From IMG/VR virus record IMGVR_UViG_3300042691_009188, positions 1-20,712 of that record: a DNA stretch of 20,712 nt; one strand, 5' to 3'. The notes beneath the pieces are model-generated. The model did not search any database and had not been told where the DNA came from. It worked only from the letters and a program-made list of their open reading frames with translations. The position numbers were made by a program, and so were the translations under genes. Shown one piece after another: positions 1-6,245 of the stretch (position 1 is its first letter; each line of letters opens with the position of its first letter). This DNA is from a virus.

Positions 1-1
1 A

Positions 2-1342
2 TTTTGGGATGACACGAATAATCGTTTAGGGATTGGAACAACAACGCCTGAAAATAATTTAGATGTAAATGGAAGTACAAGATTAAAAGGATTAGGAGCT
101 ACTGCTGCTACAAATTCATTTGCTGTACAAAATAGTGCGGGAACTAATTTACTTAATTTAAGAAATGACGGACGTTGGGATATAGGTGGGATTGCAAATG
201 TTTCATCTATAAATAGTTATTCATCGGGAGAAAATAGAGTTAAATTTTTCTCAACTACTGAGATGACTGATTCACTTCAATTTTTTACAAATGGCGGTGC
301 TTATGGAAGTTCTTACGCAGAATTTGGGTATTTATTTAAAAATACTTCAACTCAAATGGCAAGTATTAATTTTGATACAAGAGCTTCAGTTGCGCCATTT
401 AGATTTTTTGTAAATGCTTCAGGGGCTTCAGCAGTTGATGCAATGGATATTTTTAGAAATGGGAATGTTGGAATTGGTACTGTAAATACAAACGCAGGGT
501 TTAAATTAGACGTAAACGGCACAATAAATTCTACATCTACAAGAATTGGAGGTGTAGTATTAGCTCTAAGCTCTCAAGGTGGCGGAACTATTAGTTCATC
601 AAATAGTGCAGGTAATAATTTGGGTCCTTGGATTAGTTTAAATGGCCCTGCTTATTTGAATCCAACAGCCGGTAATAGTGGAATGTTTTCAATAGCAGGT
701 CAATATCAAGCTTCAAGTGGAACTGCAATTTTTAATCATTTAAACCTAGCCCCTACAATAAACAATACAGCAACTTACACAGGAACTATAAGAGGTATCT
801 ACTACAATCCAATACTTACATCACTAACAGGAACTACACATAGAGCAATTGAAACAGTTACGGGAGATGTAGTTTTAAATTCTACAAGTGGCAATACCTT
901 GATTGGAACAAGCACAAACGCAGGGTTTAAATTAGACGTAAACGGCACGGCAAGGGTGCAATCAACTTTAAATTTATTAACCGGTAATGCGATTCATTTT
1001 ACTACAGGTTTTACCGGAACTTCTGGAAATTGTATTTATTCAGCAGGTTCGTCTACATTATTATTAGTTAATAGAAATAGTATAATTGCTAATTTTTACA
1101 ACGGAGGAAGTGATAATCAACAATGTGTTTTAATTGGCAATGGCATATCATCAGGTTTACCACCAAATGCAGCATCTTCAATATTAGATGTTCAATCCAC
1201 TACAAAGGGCTTTTTACCACCGAGAATGACCACCACGCAAAAGAACGCAATAGCTACACCTGCTGCGGGATTGGTTGTTTACGATACTACTGATAACAAA
1301 CACTATGGCTATAATGGCACAACTTGGAACGCATTTTACTAA
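2..1342 (+). CDS. Tail fiber / receptor-binding structural protein, 3' part (5' end outside window)
   Basis: The frame is open from base 2, so the gene starts upstream. The ATG at 263 is internal, because the protein already reads in frame before it (RLGIGTTTPENNLDVNGS and onward). The sequence is low in charge and rich in Gly, Asn, Thr and Ser. It carries a recurring unit of the type GNxxIGT...GFKLDVNGT three times (near bases 30-80, 460-525 and 890-950), as in beta-rich trimeric fibers. The C-terminus has GFLPPRMTTTQKNAI followed by a GLVVYDTTDNKHYGYNGTTW-type end, which I recognise from many Bacteroidetes phage fibers and surface proteins. It probably forms a tail-tip or tail-side fiber that contacts the host surface. 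No enzymatic domain or chaperone-peptidase motif is visible. The role is inferred from composition and from the downstream lysis genes. A head fiber or other appendage cannot be excluded. Confidence 0.75.
   Translation, partial: FWDDTNNRLGIGTTTPENNLDVNGSTRLKGLGATAATNSFAVQNSAGTNLLNLRNDGRWDIGGIANVSSINSYSSGENRVKFFSTTEMTDSLQFFTNGGAYGSSYAEFGYLFKNTSTQMASINFDTRASVAPFRFFVNASGASAVDAMDIFRNGNVGIGTVNTNAGFKLDVNGTINSTSTRIGGVVLALSSQGGGTISSSNSAGNNLGPWISLNGPAYLNPTAGNSGMFSIAGQYQASSGTAIFNHLNLAPTINNTATYTGTIRGIYYNPILTSLTGTTHRAIETVTGDVVLNSTSGNTLIGTSTNAGFKLDVNGTARVQSTLNLLTGNAIHFTTGFTGTSGNCIYSAGSSTLLLVNRNSIIANFYNGGSDNQQCVLIGNGISSGLPPNAASSILDVQSTTKGFLPPRMTTTQKNAIATPAAGLVVYDTTDNKHYGYNGTTWNAFY
488..522 (+). repeat. 35-bp direct repeat, copy 1, in fiber gene
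   Basis: This copy is identical over 35 bp to 914-948. It encodes the TNAGFKLDVNGT unit of the fiber. Flanking bases differ, so the identity is confined to this block. It may be a site for homologous exchange between fiber units. Confidence 0.9.
914..948 (+). repeat. 35-bp direct repeat, copy 2, in fiber gene
   Basis: This is the second identical copy of 488-522, in the same reading frame 426 bp downstream. Recombination between the two would delete or duplicate exactly 142 codons without a frameshift. Confidence 0.9.
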
Positions 1343-1357
1343 TAAATAAATAAAAAA

Positions 1358-1609
1358 ATGGCACAAATTCAACCGATTAACTTTCCCTTTACAGGCGAAG
1401 CAACAACACTAAAAGTTTTAATACTTAATTTTCCAACCGATGCAAACACTTGCACAACTTACAACGAGTTATTGACTCAAGACGGTACACTTTGTACCGC
1501 TTGGAACTACACGTTGACTGATGAGGAGTTTGCAGAGTGGGGAACAGACAACACTTGGGTAGAACAATGTGTTGCAAATGACAAAAACATAACTATAATA
1601 ACATATTAA
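1358..1609 (+). CDS. Small hypothetical protein after the fiber gene
   Basis: This 83-aa protein begins MAQIQPINFPFTGEATTLKV. It starts 16 nt after the fiber stop, behind an A/T leader of TAAA repeats with no Shine-Dalgarno sequence. It has three Cys, many Thr, Asn and Trp residues, and no membrane segment. The N-terminal half looks beta-rich and the C-terminal part contains an acidic stretch (TLTDEEFAEWGTD). Small proteins in this position in Bacteroidetes phages may be fiber-associated, but I do not recognise a characterised family. The location suggests a structural accessory or fiber-assembly role; this is inference from context only. Confidence 0.7.
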   Translation: MAQIQPINFPFTGEATTLKVLILNFPTDANTCTTYNELLTQDGTLCTAWNYTLTDEEFAEWGTDNTWVEQCVANDKNITIITY

Positions 1610-1610
1610 A

Positions 1611-1757
1611 ATGGAAGAATTAAATCTAATCAAACAAGCTCTTGAGATTGCAACTCAGAAAGGTGCATTTGGAATGAATGACGTAGTAGCGATCTACCAA
1701 ACATTGGCTAAATTAGAAGAAAAACTCAAAGCAAATGAGTCGGAAGGAGCAAATTGA
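1611..1757 (+). CDS. Small helical protein (48 aa)
   Basis: This short gene starts two bases after the preceding stop, with ATG at 1611, and runs 48 codons to TGA at 1755-1757. The protein (MEELNLIKQALEIATQKGAF...) is predominantly alpha-helical and ends in a charged helix (AKLEEKLKANE). It has no signal peptide or membrane segment. It overlaps the next gene by 23 nt in another frame. Its tight coupling on both sides supports a real gene. Small helical proteins of this type occur beside lysis genes in Bacteroidetes phages, but I cannot assign a function. Confidence 0.65.
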   Translation: MEELNLIKQALEIATQKGAFGMNDVVAIYQTLAKLEEKLKANESEGAN

Positions 1758-1932
1758 TTTATTCCTAAATAAATGGATTAGTAGAAAACTTATAGTATTC
1801 ATAGTTGGATCTGTGGGTTTATTTCTAGGTAACATAACTTCTGAGGACTGGGTAATAATATCAACGGCTTATATAGCTATAGAAGGAACAACAAACATTG
1901 TAGAACGCTTAATTAAAGCAAAATCAGCATGA
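1735..1932 (+). CDS. Small membrane protein, holin candidate
   Basis: This 65-aa protein has a charged, amphipathic N-terminus (MSRKEQIDLFLNKWISRK), a hydrophobic segment at about residues 19-33 (LIVFIVGSVGLFLGN) and a second, weaker one at about 39-50 (WVIISTAYIAIE), then a basic tail. The two short hydrophobic segments, the size and the position three genes upstream of the endolysin fit a small holin or an accessory inner-membrane lysis protein. The start overlaps the 48-aa gene by 23 nt, and the stop overlaps the next start by 4 nt. No known holin family signature is recognised, so the role is inferred from topology and neighbours. Confidence 0.65.
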   Translation: MSRKEQIDLFLNKWISRKLIVFIVGSVGLFLGNITSEDWVIISTAYIAIEGTTNIVERLIKAKSA

Positions 1933-2222
1933 GTAACTTAGAAGGAGAAAGACTCGACCGCATTGAACAACACTTAAGATTGCTAAAACAAGACGGTGAA
2001 GAAAGAGCGTCCGATATAAAGGAAATAAAACAAGCTTTAATAGGTAGCGCATTAAATGACTACAAGGGGTTAGTATGGAAAGTATCAGATATTGATGAAC
2101 GAGTACAAAACCTTGAAGAACAGGAGAGCGAAATACAGGTATATATAAAACAAGCAAAGGTTTTAATTATTGCATTTGCAGCAGCATTGGCAACATTGAT
2201 AGTTAAAGCGTTCACAAAATAA
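1929..2222 (+). CDS. Coiled-coil protein with C-terminal membrane anchor, holin candidate
   Basis: This 97-aa protein has an N-terminal charged coiled-coil region (residues about 5-70: LEGERLDRIEQHLRLL, then IDERVQNLEEQESEI) followed by one strong transmembrane segment at about 78-93 (VLIIAFAAALATLIVKAF). This cytoplasmic coil plus C-terminal anchor resembles the XhlA-type holin-associated proteins of Gram-positive phages, though I cannot confirm homology. The start ATG overlaps the previous stop (ATGA) and the endolysin follows 5 nt downstream, so it belongs to the lysis operon. The alternatives are a holin, an antiholin or a membrane anchor for lysis proteins. Confidence 0.7.
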   Translation: MSNLEGERLDRIEQHLRLLKQDGEERASDIKEIKQALIGSALNDYKGLVWKVSDIDERVQNLEEQESEIQVYIKQAKVLIIAFAAALATLIVKAFTK

Positions 2223-2227
2223 ATTAT

Positions 2228-2689
2228 ATGCAATTATCAAAGAACTTAACATTAGCAGAAGTAATACGGAGTGAGTCTGCAAAAAGGAACGGCATAAGTA
2301 ACGAGCCTACCGCAAAACATATTGAAAACTTTAAAAAATTAGCACTTAAAGTGTTCCAACCAATACGCAGTAATTTCGGCGTGCCAATCCATATATCAAG
2401 TGGTTATCGTAGTGCGGAACTTAATAAGTTTATAAAAGGTAGTGCAACATCGCAACATTGCTCGGGTGAAGCAATTGATATTGATATGGATGGAACAACA
2501 ATAACGAACAAACAAGTATTTGACTTTATAAAAACACATTTAAAGTTTGATCAGCTCATTTGGGAGTTTGGTACAGATAAAAACCCAGATTGGGTACATG
2601 TATCGTATGACGCAGAAGGAATTCAAAGAAATCAAGTATTAAAAGCAATTAAAAAATCCGGAAAAACAATTTATGTACCTTATTCTTAA
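2228..2689 (+). CDS. Endolysin, M15-type zinc peptidase
   Basis: This 153-aa protein carries the M15 metallopeptidase (VanY / D-Ala-D-Ala carboxypeptidase-like) signature: SSGYRS at residues 57-62, a GSATSQH motif ending at His77, EAIDID with Asp84, and WVHVS with His124. His77, Asp84 and His124 are the expected zinc ligands, and acidic residues near WEFG and DW (112-122) are candidates for the catalytic base. The family cleaves peptide bonds in peptidoglycan stem or cross-link peptides, so this is the likely cell-wall-degrading lysin. It has no signal peptide, so release should need the holin candidates upstream. The full length is typical of a single-domain phage M15 lysin. The 3' end overlaps the spanin-like gene by 17 nt. 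Confidence 0.9.
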   Translation: MQLSKNLTLAEVIRSESAKRNGISNEPTAKHIENFKKLALKVFQPIRSNFGVPIHISSGYRSAELNKFIKGSATSQHCSGEAIDIDMDGTTITNKQVFDFIKTHLKFDQLIWEFGTDKNPDWVHVSYDAEGIQRNQVLKAIKKSGKTIYVPYS

Positions 2690-2993
2690 CTCACTCAGAA
2701 ATCAATGGCTAGGCTTTGTATTAATTTTTTTCATGGTATTATTCTGGGTATCCAGTGATAATGAAATGAACAGGTTAAAAGCAAAAGAAAAAGAATTACA
2801 ATTAGTAATAAAAGATCTTGAAGAAAAAGATCACGCAAGCGCATTACTTATAGATAGTTTATCAAAAGTAGATACTGTATTGCTTACTAAAATTAAATTA
2901 ATTAAGGAAAAAGAATATGAAACAATTAGGATTATTGATAGCATGCATATTAGTCAGCTCCAGCAGTATTTCACAGACCGTTACGAAAGATAG
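2673..2993 (+). CDS. Inner-membrane spanin (Rz-like) candidate
   Basis: This 106-aa protein has an N-terminal transmembrane segment at about residues 13-27 (LGFVLIFFMVLFWVS) followed by a long charged periplasmic coiled coil (MNRLKAKEKELQLVIKDLEEK and on) and a C-terminal EYETIRIIDSM...YFTDRY end. This is the architecture of i-spanins, which bridge the inner membrane to an outer-membrane partner and fuse the membranes after wall degradation. The gene overlaps the endolysin by 17 nt, and the next reading frame starts inside it, as Rz/Rz1 pairs do. Homology to a named family is not proven; topology and position give the assignment. Confidence 0.7.
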   Translation: MYLILNSLRNQWLGFVLIFFMVLFWVSSDNEMNRLKAKEKELQLVIKDLEEKDHASALLIDSLSKVDTVLLTKIKLIKEKEYETIRIIDSMHISQLQQYFTDRYER

Positions 2994-3387
2994 TGTAGTT
3001 GTTTTAACAGAAGAACAAGCAAAGCAAGTTGTAGCGGATTTAGTAAGGTACGATGTTTGCAAAGCTATCTCCAAAGTAAAAGATGAAAGAATTGATAACT
3101 TTTTAAAGAAGGAAGTTGAATTCAAGAAACAATTAGAGGTTAAAGACTCCATTATATCGTATAAGGACTCGTATATCGCGTTACAAAAAGAAATGCTTGA
3201 TCATAACAATAAAATTAAATTCAGTGGCTCTGTAGGGCTTATAAGCAATCGGTTCACTTTGGGTTTACCTATGTTATATGGAACGATTGTTGCTTCGCTG
3301 AATAGATTTAGGCTTGGTACAATGTATAACATCCGTCAAAACAATCCACCTAACTATGGCGTGGTTCTAGAGTATAAACTATTTTAG
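2917..3387 (+). CDS. Exported coiled-coil / beta protein, outer-membrane spanin-partner candidate
   Basis: This 156-aa protein begins with a Sec-type signal sequence (MKQLGLLIACILVSSSSISQ), then a mature helical region with a long coiled coil (residues about 45-105, ERIDNFLKKEVEFKKQLEV...), and ends with alternating beta-like segments (GSVGLISNRFTLGLP, RFRLGTMYNIR, YGVVLEYKLF), the last terminating in Phe as many outer-membrane strands do. The start lies 77 nt inside the preceding spanin-like gene in another frame, behind an AAGGA about 9 nt upstream of ATG. I infer a periplasmic or outer-membrane lysis partner. It is much longer than classical Rz1 lipoproteins, so an alternative is an unrelated exported structural protein. 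Confidence 0.65.
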   Translation: MKQLGLLIACILVSSSSISQTVTKDSVVVLTEEQAKQVVADLVRYDVCKAISKVKDERIDNFLKKEVEFKKQLEVKDSIISYKDSYIALQKEMLDHNNKIKFSGSVGLISNRFTLGLPMLYGTIVASLNRFRLGTMYNIRQNNPPNYGVVLEYKLF

Positions 3388-3400
3388 TTAAAATGCAGAA

Positions 3401-3420
3401 AATTACGTAATAATGTAATT
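3401..3420 (+). other. AT-rich inverted repeat ahead of groEL
   Basis: AATTAC at 3401-3406 is complementary to GTAATT at 3415-3420, with an 8-nt spacer. It sits in the 60-nt gap between the lysis module and groEL. The stem is only 6 bp and AT-rich, so it would be a weak hairpin. It could mark an operator, a promoter-proximal element or nothing. It is followed by two near-copies of ATTAAATAAA that form the leader directly before the start codon. Confidence 0.3.
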
Positions 3421-3447
3421 ATTAAATAAAATTAAATAAAATCAAAT

Positions 3448-5007
3448 ATGTCAGATGGAATTGTAAAGAACCTTAGTTTCGGGATAGAGGCTAGGGACAA
3501 AGTATTTGCTGGTATCAGTAAATTATCAAAAGCCGTTAGTTCTACATTAGGAGCTAGTGGTAAGTGTGTAATGCTGGAGGATGGAACTGGAAATCCTGTA
3601 ATCACAAAAGACGGGGTTACTGTTGCGGACAGTATTATTTTGTTGGATCCAATTGAAAATATGGGAGCGCGCTTATTAAAAGAAGCAGCTCGCAAAACGG
3701 TTAAAGAAGCTGGAGATGGTACAACAACCGCGACAGTATTAGCTCACGCTATTTTAAAAGAGGCTTATAAAGTTCAAGGCAAAGCAAATAGCAGAGATCT
3801 AAAAAAAGATATAGAACACACTTGTGGATTAGTTGTGGATTACTTGGAGAGTATTTCAGTGCCTGTAACAGGGGATATGATTGACCATGTTGCAACAATC
3901 TCTACAAACAATGATAAAGAATTAGGTAAAATAATTGGCGACGCATTTAGAATGGTTGGCGACAATGGCGTTGTAATGATGGAATCATCAACAAGCGCTG
4001 AAACGGAGATTGAATTAATTGAAGGCGTTCAGTATGACAAAGGTTTAATGAACATGCATTTTGTCACAAACTTAAATAAAAAAGCAGCTGAGCTAGATCG
4101 TCCCGCTGTGCTGTTGATTGAGTCACCTGTTGAAAACATAAGACAGATCCAATCAATATTAGAATATGTAATGAAGGCAAATATGTCTTTATTAATTATA
4201 GCGGATATGGAGCCAGCAGTGGTGTCTGTATTAGCAATGAATAAAGTAAAAGGTAATTTCAAAATTAATGTTATTAACGCGCCAACGTATGGCGTTAATA
4301 AAAAAGATACATTAGCTGATCTTGCCGCATTAACAGGAGCGACTGTTATTAATGAAGATCTTGGCGATGATATGGATTTAATATCCGCCGAGCATCTTGG
4401 AAGATGTTTAAGAAGTATTACAACTGAGTCGGAAACAATCATTCAGATTGAAGAATCATCAGAAGAAGTTCTAGAACTAATTAAACACGTTAAAGAGCAA
4501 TTAGAAAAAGCAAAAAATCCAGGTGAAGTTGTAAGACTTGAAAAAAGATTAGCCCGTTTATCAGGTAAAGTTGCTGTTGTAAAAGTGGGTGCTAATTCTG
4601 AAATTGAATTAAAAGAAAAAGCTGATCGCGTGGAAGACGCTATTTGTGCAACAAAAGCCGCGATCAAAGAAGGTATTGTACCTGGAGGTGGAATTGCTTT
4701 AATGGACGCAACAAAAACAATTGGCGCTATAAGTGAAGGTGATTGGGTTTTAATTGACGCAATACAAGCTCCTTATAACACGATATTAGATAATGCAGGT
4801 ATTGGTCCAATGACTGAGGATAATAGAGAGGTTGGACACGGAGCAAATGTAGTTACTGGAGAATATGTAGATATGATTAAGTCTGGCATTATTGATCCAT
4901 TACTTGTGACCAAATCAGCATTAAGAAACGCGGTATCTGTTGCTACAACAATACTATCAACCGATTGTGTAATCAATAACTTACGAGTGAATGAAGGCAA
5001 TAGGTAA
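3448..5007 (+). CDS. groEL: Phage-encoded chaperonin GroEL (Hsp60)
   Basis: This complete 519-aa group I chaperonin would form the ring that encloses and folds substrate proteins using ATP. The equatorial nucleotide site is intact: KDGVTVA with Asp55, GDGTTTATVLA at 89-99 with Asp90, Asp397 in VEDAICATKAA (equivalent of E. coli Asp398, needed for hydrolysis), the GGG at 413-415, and Asp483 in IIDPLLVTKSAL. The apical domain (about 190-370) diverges: the canonical RGYLSPYF reads KGLMNMHF, and the usual APGFGDRRK reads APTYGVNKK. The protein stops after NLRVNEGNR, lacking the GGM-repeat tail. It is about 29 residues shorter than E. coli GroEL. It is followed by an overlapping groES. Phage GroELs are known in some large phages; here one sits among lysis and morphogenesis genes, suggesting it folds virion proteins. 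Confidence 0.97.
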   Translation: MSDGIVKNLSFGIEARDKVFAGISKLSKAVSSTLGASGKCVMLEDGTGNPVITKDGVTVADSIILLDPIENMGARLLKEAARKTVKEAGDGTTTATVLAHAILKEAYKVQGKANSRDLKKDIEHTCGLVVDYLESISVPVTGDMIDHVATISTNNDKELGKIIGDAFRMVGDNGVVMMESSTSAETEIELIEGVQYDKGLMNMHFVTNLNKKAAELDRPAVLLIESPVENIRQIQSILEYVMKANMSLLIIADMEPAVVSVLAMNKVKGNFKINVINAPTYGVNKKDTLADLAALTGATVINEDLGDDMDLISAEHLGRCLRSITTESETIIQIEESSEEVLELIKHVKEQLEKAKNPGEVVRLEKRLARLSGKVAVVKVGANSEIELKEKADRVEDAICATKAAIKEGIVPGGGIALMDATKTIGAISEGDWVLIDAIQAPYNTILDNAGIGPMTEDNREVGHGANVVTGEYVDMIKSGIIDPLLVTKSALRNAVSVATTILSTDCVINNLRVNEGNR

Positions 5008-5254
5008 TAATATAGTTATTCTCCCGAAGAAGTTAGCTGTAACAGATAAAACAAAAGGCGGATTATTATTAAAGGAATCCGATAAAGAAAACATAAGATA
5101 TAAACAAGCAATAGTAATATCTATCAGTGATGAAATTAAGTTCATGGAAGTTGGCGATGAAATTTACTACGACAAGCATGCTGGCCATGAAATAGAGTTT
5201 GAAGGTGATAATTATACTGTTATTAAGATTAGTGATGTTGTTGCGGTATTATGA
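4991..5254 (+). CDS. groES: Phage-encoded co-chaperonin GroES (Hsp10)
   Basis: This 87-aa protein aligns by eye along the GroES fold: an N-terminal strand (AIGNNIVILPKK), a mobile loop at about residues 16-30 with the GroEL-docking GGLLL at 23-27 (E. coli GGIVL), a VGDEIYYDKHAGHEIEFEG core, and the SDVVAVL C-terminal strand (E. coli SDILAIVE). Between the core strands the segment that forms the roof hairpin in E. coli is several residues shorter (ISDEIKFMEVGD), recalling roofless phage T4 Gp31. It should cap the GroEL ring. The start ATG lies 17 nt inside groEL, so translation is probably coupled, and the stop overlaps the next start (ATGA). Gene order is groEL-groES, opposite to most bacterial operons. 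Confidence 0.93.
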   Translation: MKAIGNNIVILPKKLAVTDKTKGGLLLKESDKENIRYKQAIVISISDEIKFMEVGDEIYYDKHAGHEIEFEGDNYTVIKISDVVAVL

Positions 5255-5697
5255 GAAAAATAAGCGCGGATGAATTAAAAAGCATTGGTTTATTTAAGTA
5301 TTACAGATTGGTTAGGAAATGGGCTTGCATTAATAATAATCTTACAGACGCAGATTTAGAATTACTAATATATCTAGACTGTATAGATTTATTTACAAAG
5401 CAAGATTTTATAACGGGTACACATGCATATAGTTGGAATAACAGGCGCTGGAACGATTTACTTAAAGAAGGGTGGATAACAGTATGGAGGAAAAGAAACC
5501 ATACAACCCAAAAGTATCACATATATAAAGTTTCATTAAAGTGCAGACAACTTATAGCTAGAATGTATCGTATATTGCTAGGAGAAGAAGATGTACCCAC
5601 AAGCAAAGCAAGGCGAAAACCAATAAGCAAAAGATCGTATACTGAAAAAGTATTAATCAATGCAATCGATAACTTAAATAAAGACAAAACAAGATGA
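5251..5697 (+). CDS. Winged-helix DNA-binding protein candidate (MarR-like)
   Basis: This 148-aa protein has the outline of a winged helix-turn-helix domain: a helix LTDADLELLIYLDCID (about 32-47), FTKQDF, a candidate recognition helix WNNRRWNDLLKEG, then a basic wing (WITVWRKRNHTTQKYHIYKVS) and a further helix (CRQLIARMYRILL). The C-terminus is strongly basic (SKARRKPISKRSY). MarR-type proteins bind DNA as dimers and regulate transcription; in a late phage region, a DNA-packaging or regulatory role is equally possible. The start overlaps the groES stop (ATGA), placing it in the same transcript. The fold call is by eye; the target and role are unknown. Confidence 0.7.
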   Translation: MRKISADELKSIGLFKYYRLVRKWACINNNLTDADLELLIYLDCIDLFTKQDFITGTHAYSWNNRRWNDLLKEGWITVWRKRNHTTQKYHIYKVSLKCRQLIARMYRILLGEEDVPTSKARRKPISKRSYTEKVLINAIDNLNKDKTR

Positions 5698-6005
5698 TGA
5701 ATACTATTCAAGCAGCCGTTGCACCTAGGGCTGTGCCAACAACAAAACCAGCAAATCCAACTATGGCGGCTGTCCAAGAAGTTGCTCAAGCATATGCGCC
5801 AGTTCCAGTTAATATGGGTGTTAAAGATAGTGGAGCTCCGGTTAATTTTTCTCCAACTGACCAGGCTAGAATGGCTAGTACATTTGGGCAGTCTTATCAG
5901 AATAAATATGAAAGAAGTGTTGGGCCATTAATGCAGGCGCAACCTATTCAACCACCAGCAGGCGTAGCTACTCCAGTAGTACCTCCATATGATTTAAACA
6001 ATTAA
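5694..6005 (+). CDS. Hypothetical Pro/Ala-rich protein
   Basis: This 103-aa protein is rich in Pro, Ala, Val and Gln (for example PRAVPTTKPANPTM, QAQPIQPPAGVATPVVPPYD) and probably largely disordered. It has no signal peptide, membrane segment or recognised domain. The start codon overlaps the preceding stop (ATGA), and a second in-frame ATG follows immediately, so the start may be 5694 or 5697. It is in the small-gene block between the chaperonins and the terminase. A flexible virion or assembly-associated peptide is possible, but I do not recognise it. Confidence 0.7.
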   Translation: MMNTIQAAVAPRAVPTTKPANPTMAAVQEVAQAYAPVPVNMGVKDSGAPVNFSPTDQARMASTFGQSYQNKYERSVGPLMQAQPIQPPAGVATPVVPPYDLNN

Positions 6006-6017
6006 TAAATATATAAG

Positions 6018-6245
6018 ATGGATCTAAAAACAAAAGTACACCCATTAACCGCGTTCGATAAAGAAGCAAAAATGTCTGGTGTAGGAGCAAATGCCGTATG
6101 GAATGGCCCATTAGACACAACCGCTTATCCAAAAGGAAAAGGATCTAGCTCAGGTACTTACGGTATAAAATTAAGATTTGATGACCCAAGTTGTGGGTGC
6201 ATGATGCCAATCACTAAAAAAGCAGGAGCTTCTCGCAATGCCTAA
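6018..6245 (+). CDS. Hypothetical small protein
   Basis: This 75-aa protein begins MDLKTKVHPLTAFDKEAKMSG. It starts 12 nt after the previous stop behind an A/T leader. It is Gly/Ser/Lys-rich, with a DPSCGCMMP segment (CxC) near residue 55. It shows no membrane segment and no family I recognise. It overlaps the next gene by 8 nt, indicating co-translation. It belongs to the cluster of small basic proteins upstream of the terminase; no function can be given. Confidence 0.7.
   Translation: MDLKTKVHPLTAFDKEAKMSGVGANAVWNGPLDTTAYPKGKGSSSGTYGIKLRFDDPSCGCMMPITKKAGASRNA

Noticed and set aside
263-1342. Fiber gene as a complete 359-aa protein starting at ATG 263
   Set aside because: The frame is open back to base 2 and the upstream residues carry the same fiber repeat, so the ATG is internal and the gene is cut by the window edge.
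1924-2157. Antisense open frame with a hydrophobic peptide
   Set aside because: It is opposite the coiled-coil/anchor gene, and all supported genes are on the + strand with coupled starts.
2935-2948. Lipobox LIAC in the 156-aa exported protein
   Set aside because: The hydrophobic stretch before the Cys is only about six residues, too short for a lipoprotein signal; a normal signal peptide ending near SSIS-Q fits better.
4029-4442. Long antisense open frame inside groEL
   Set aside because: It is a shadow of a strongly conserved chaperonin gene, with no leader or family likeness.
5719-5931. Second + strand frame inside the Pro/Ala-rich gene
   Set aside because: It lies wholly within a translationally coupled gene and has no leader; its peptide looks like a frame-shifted shadow.
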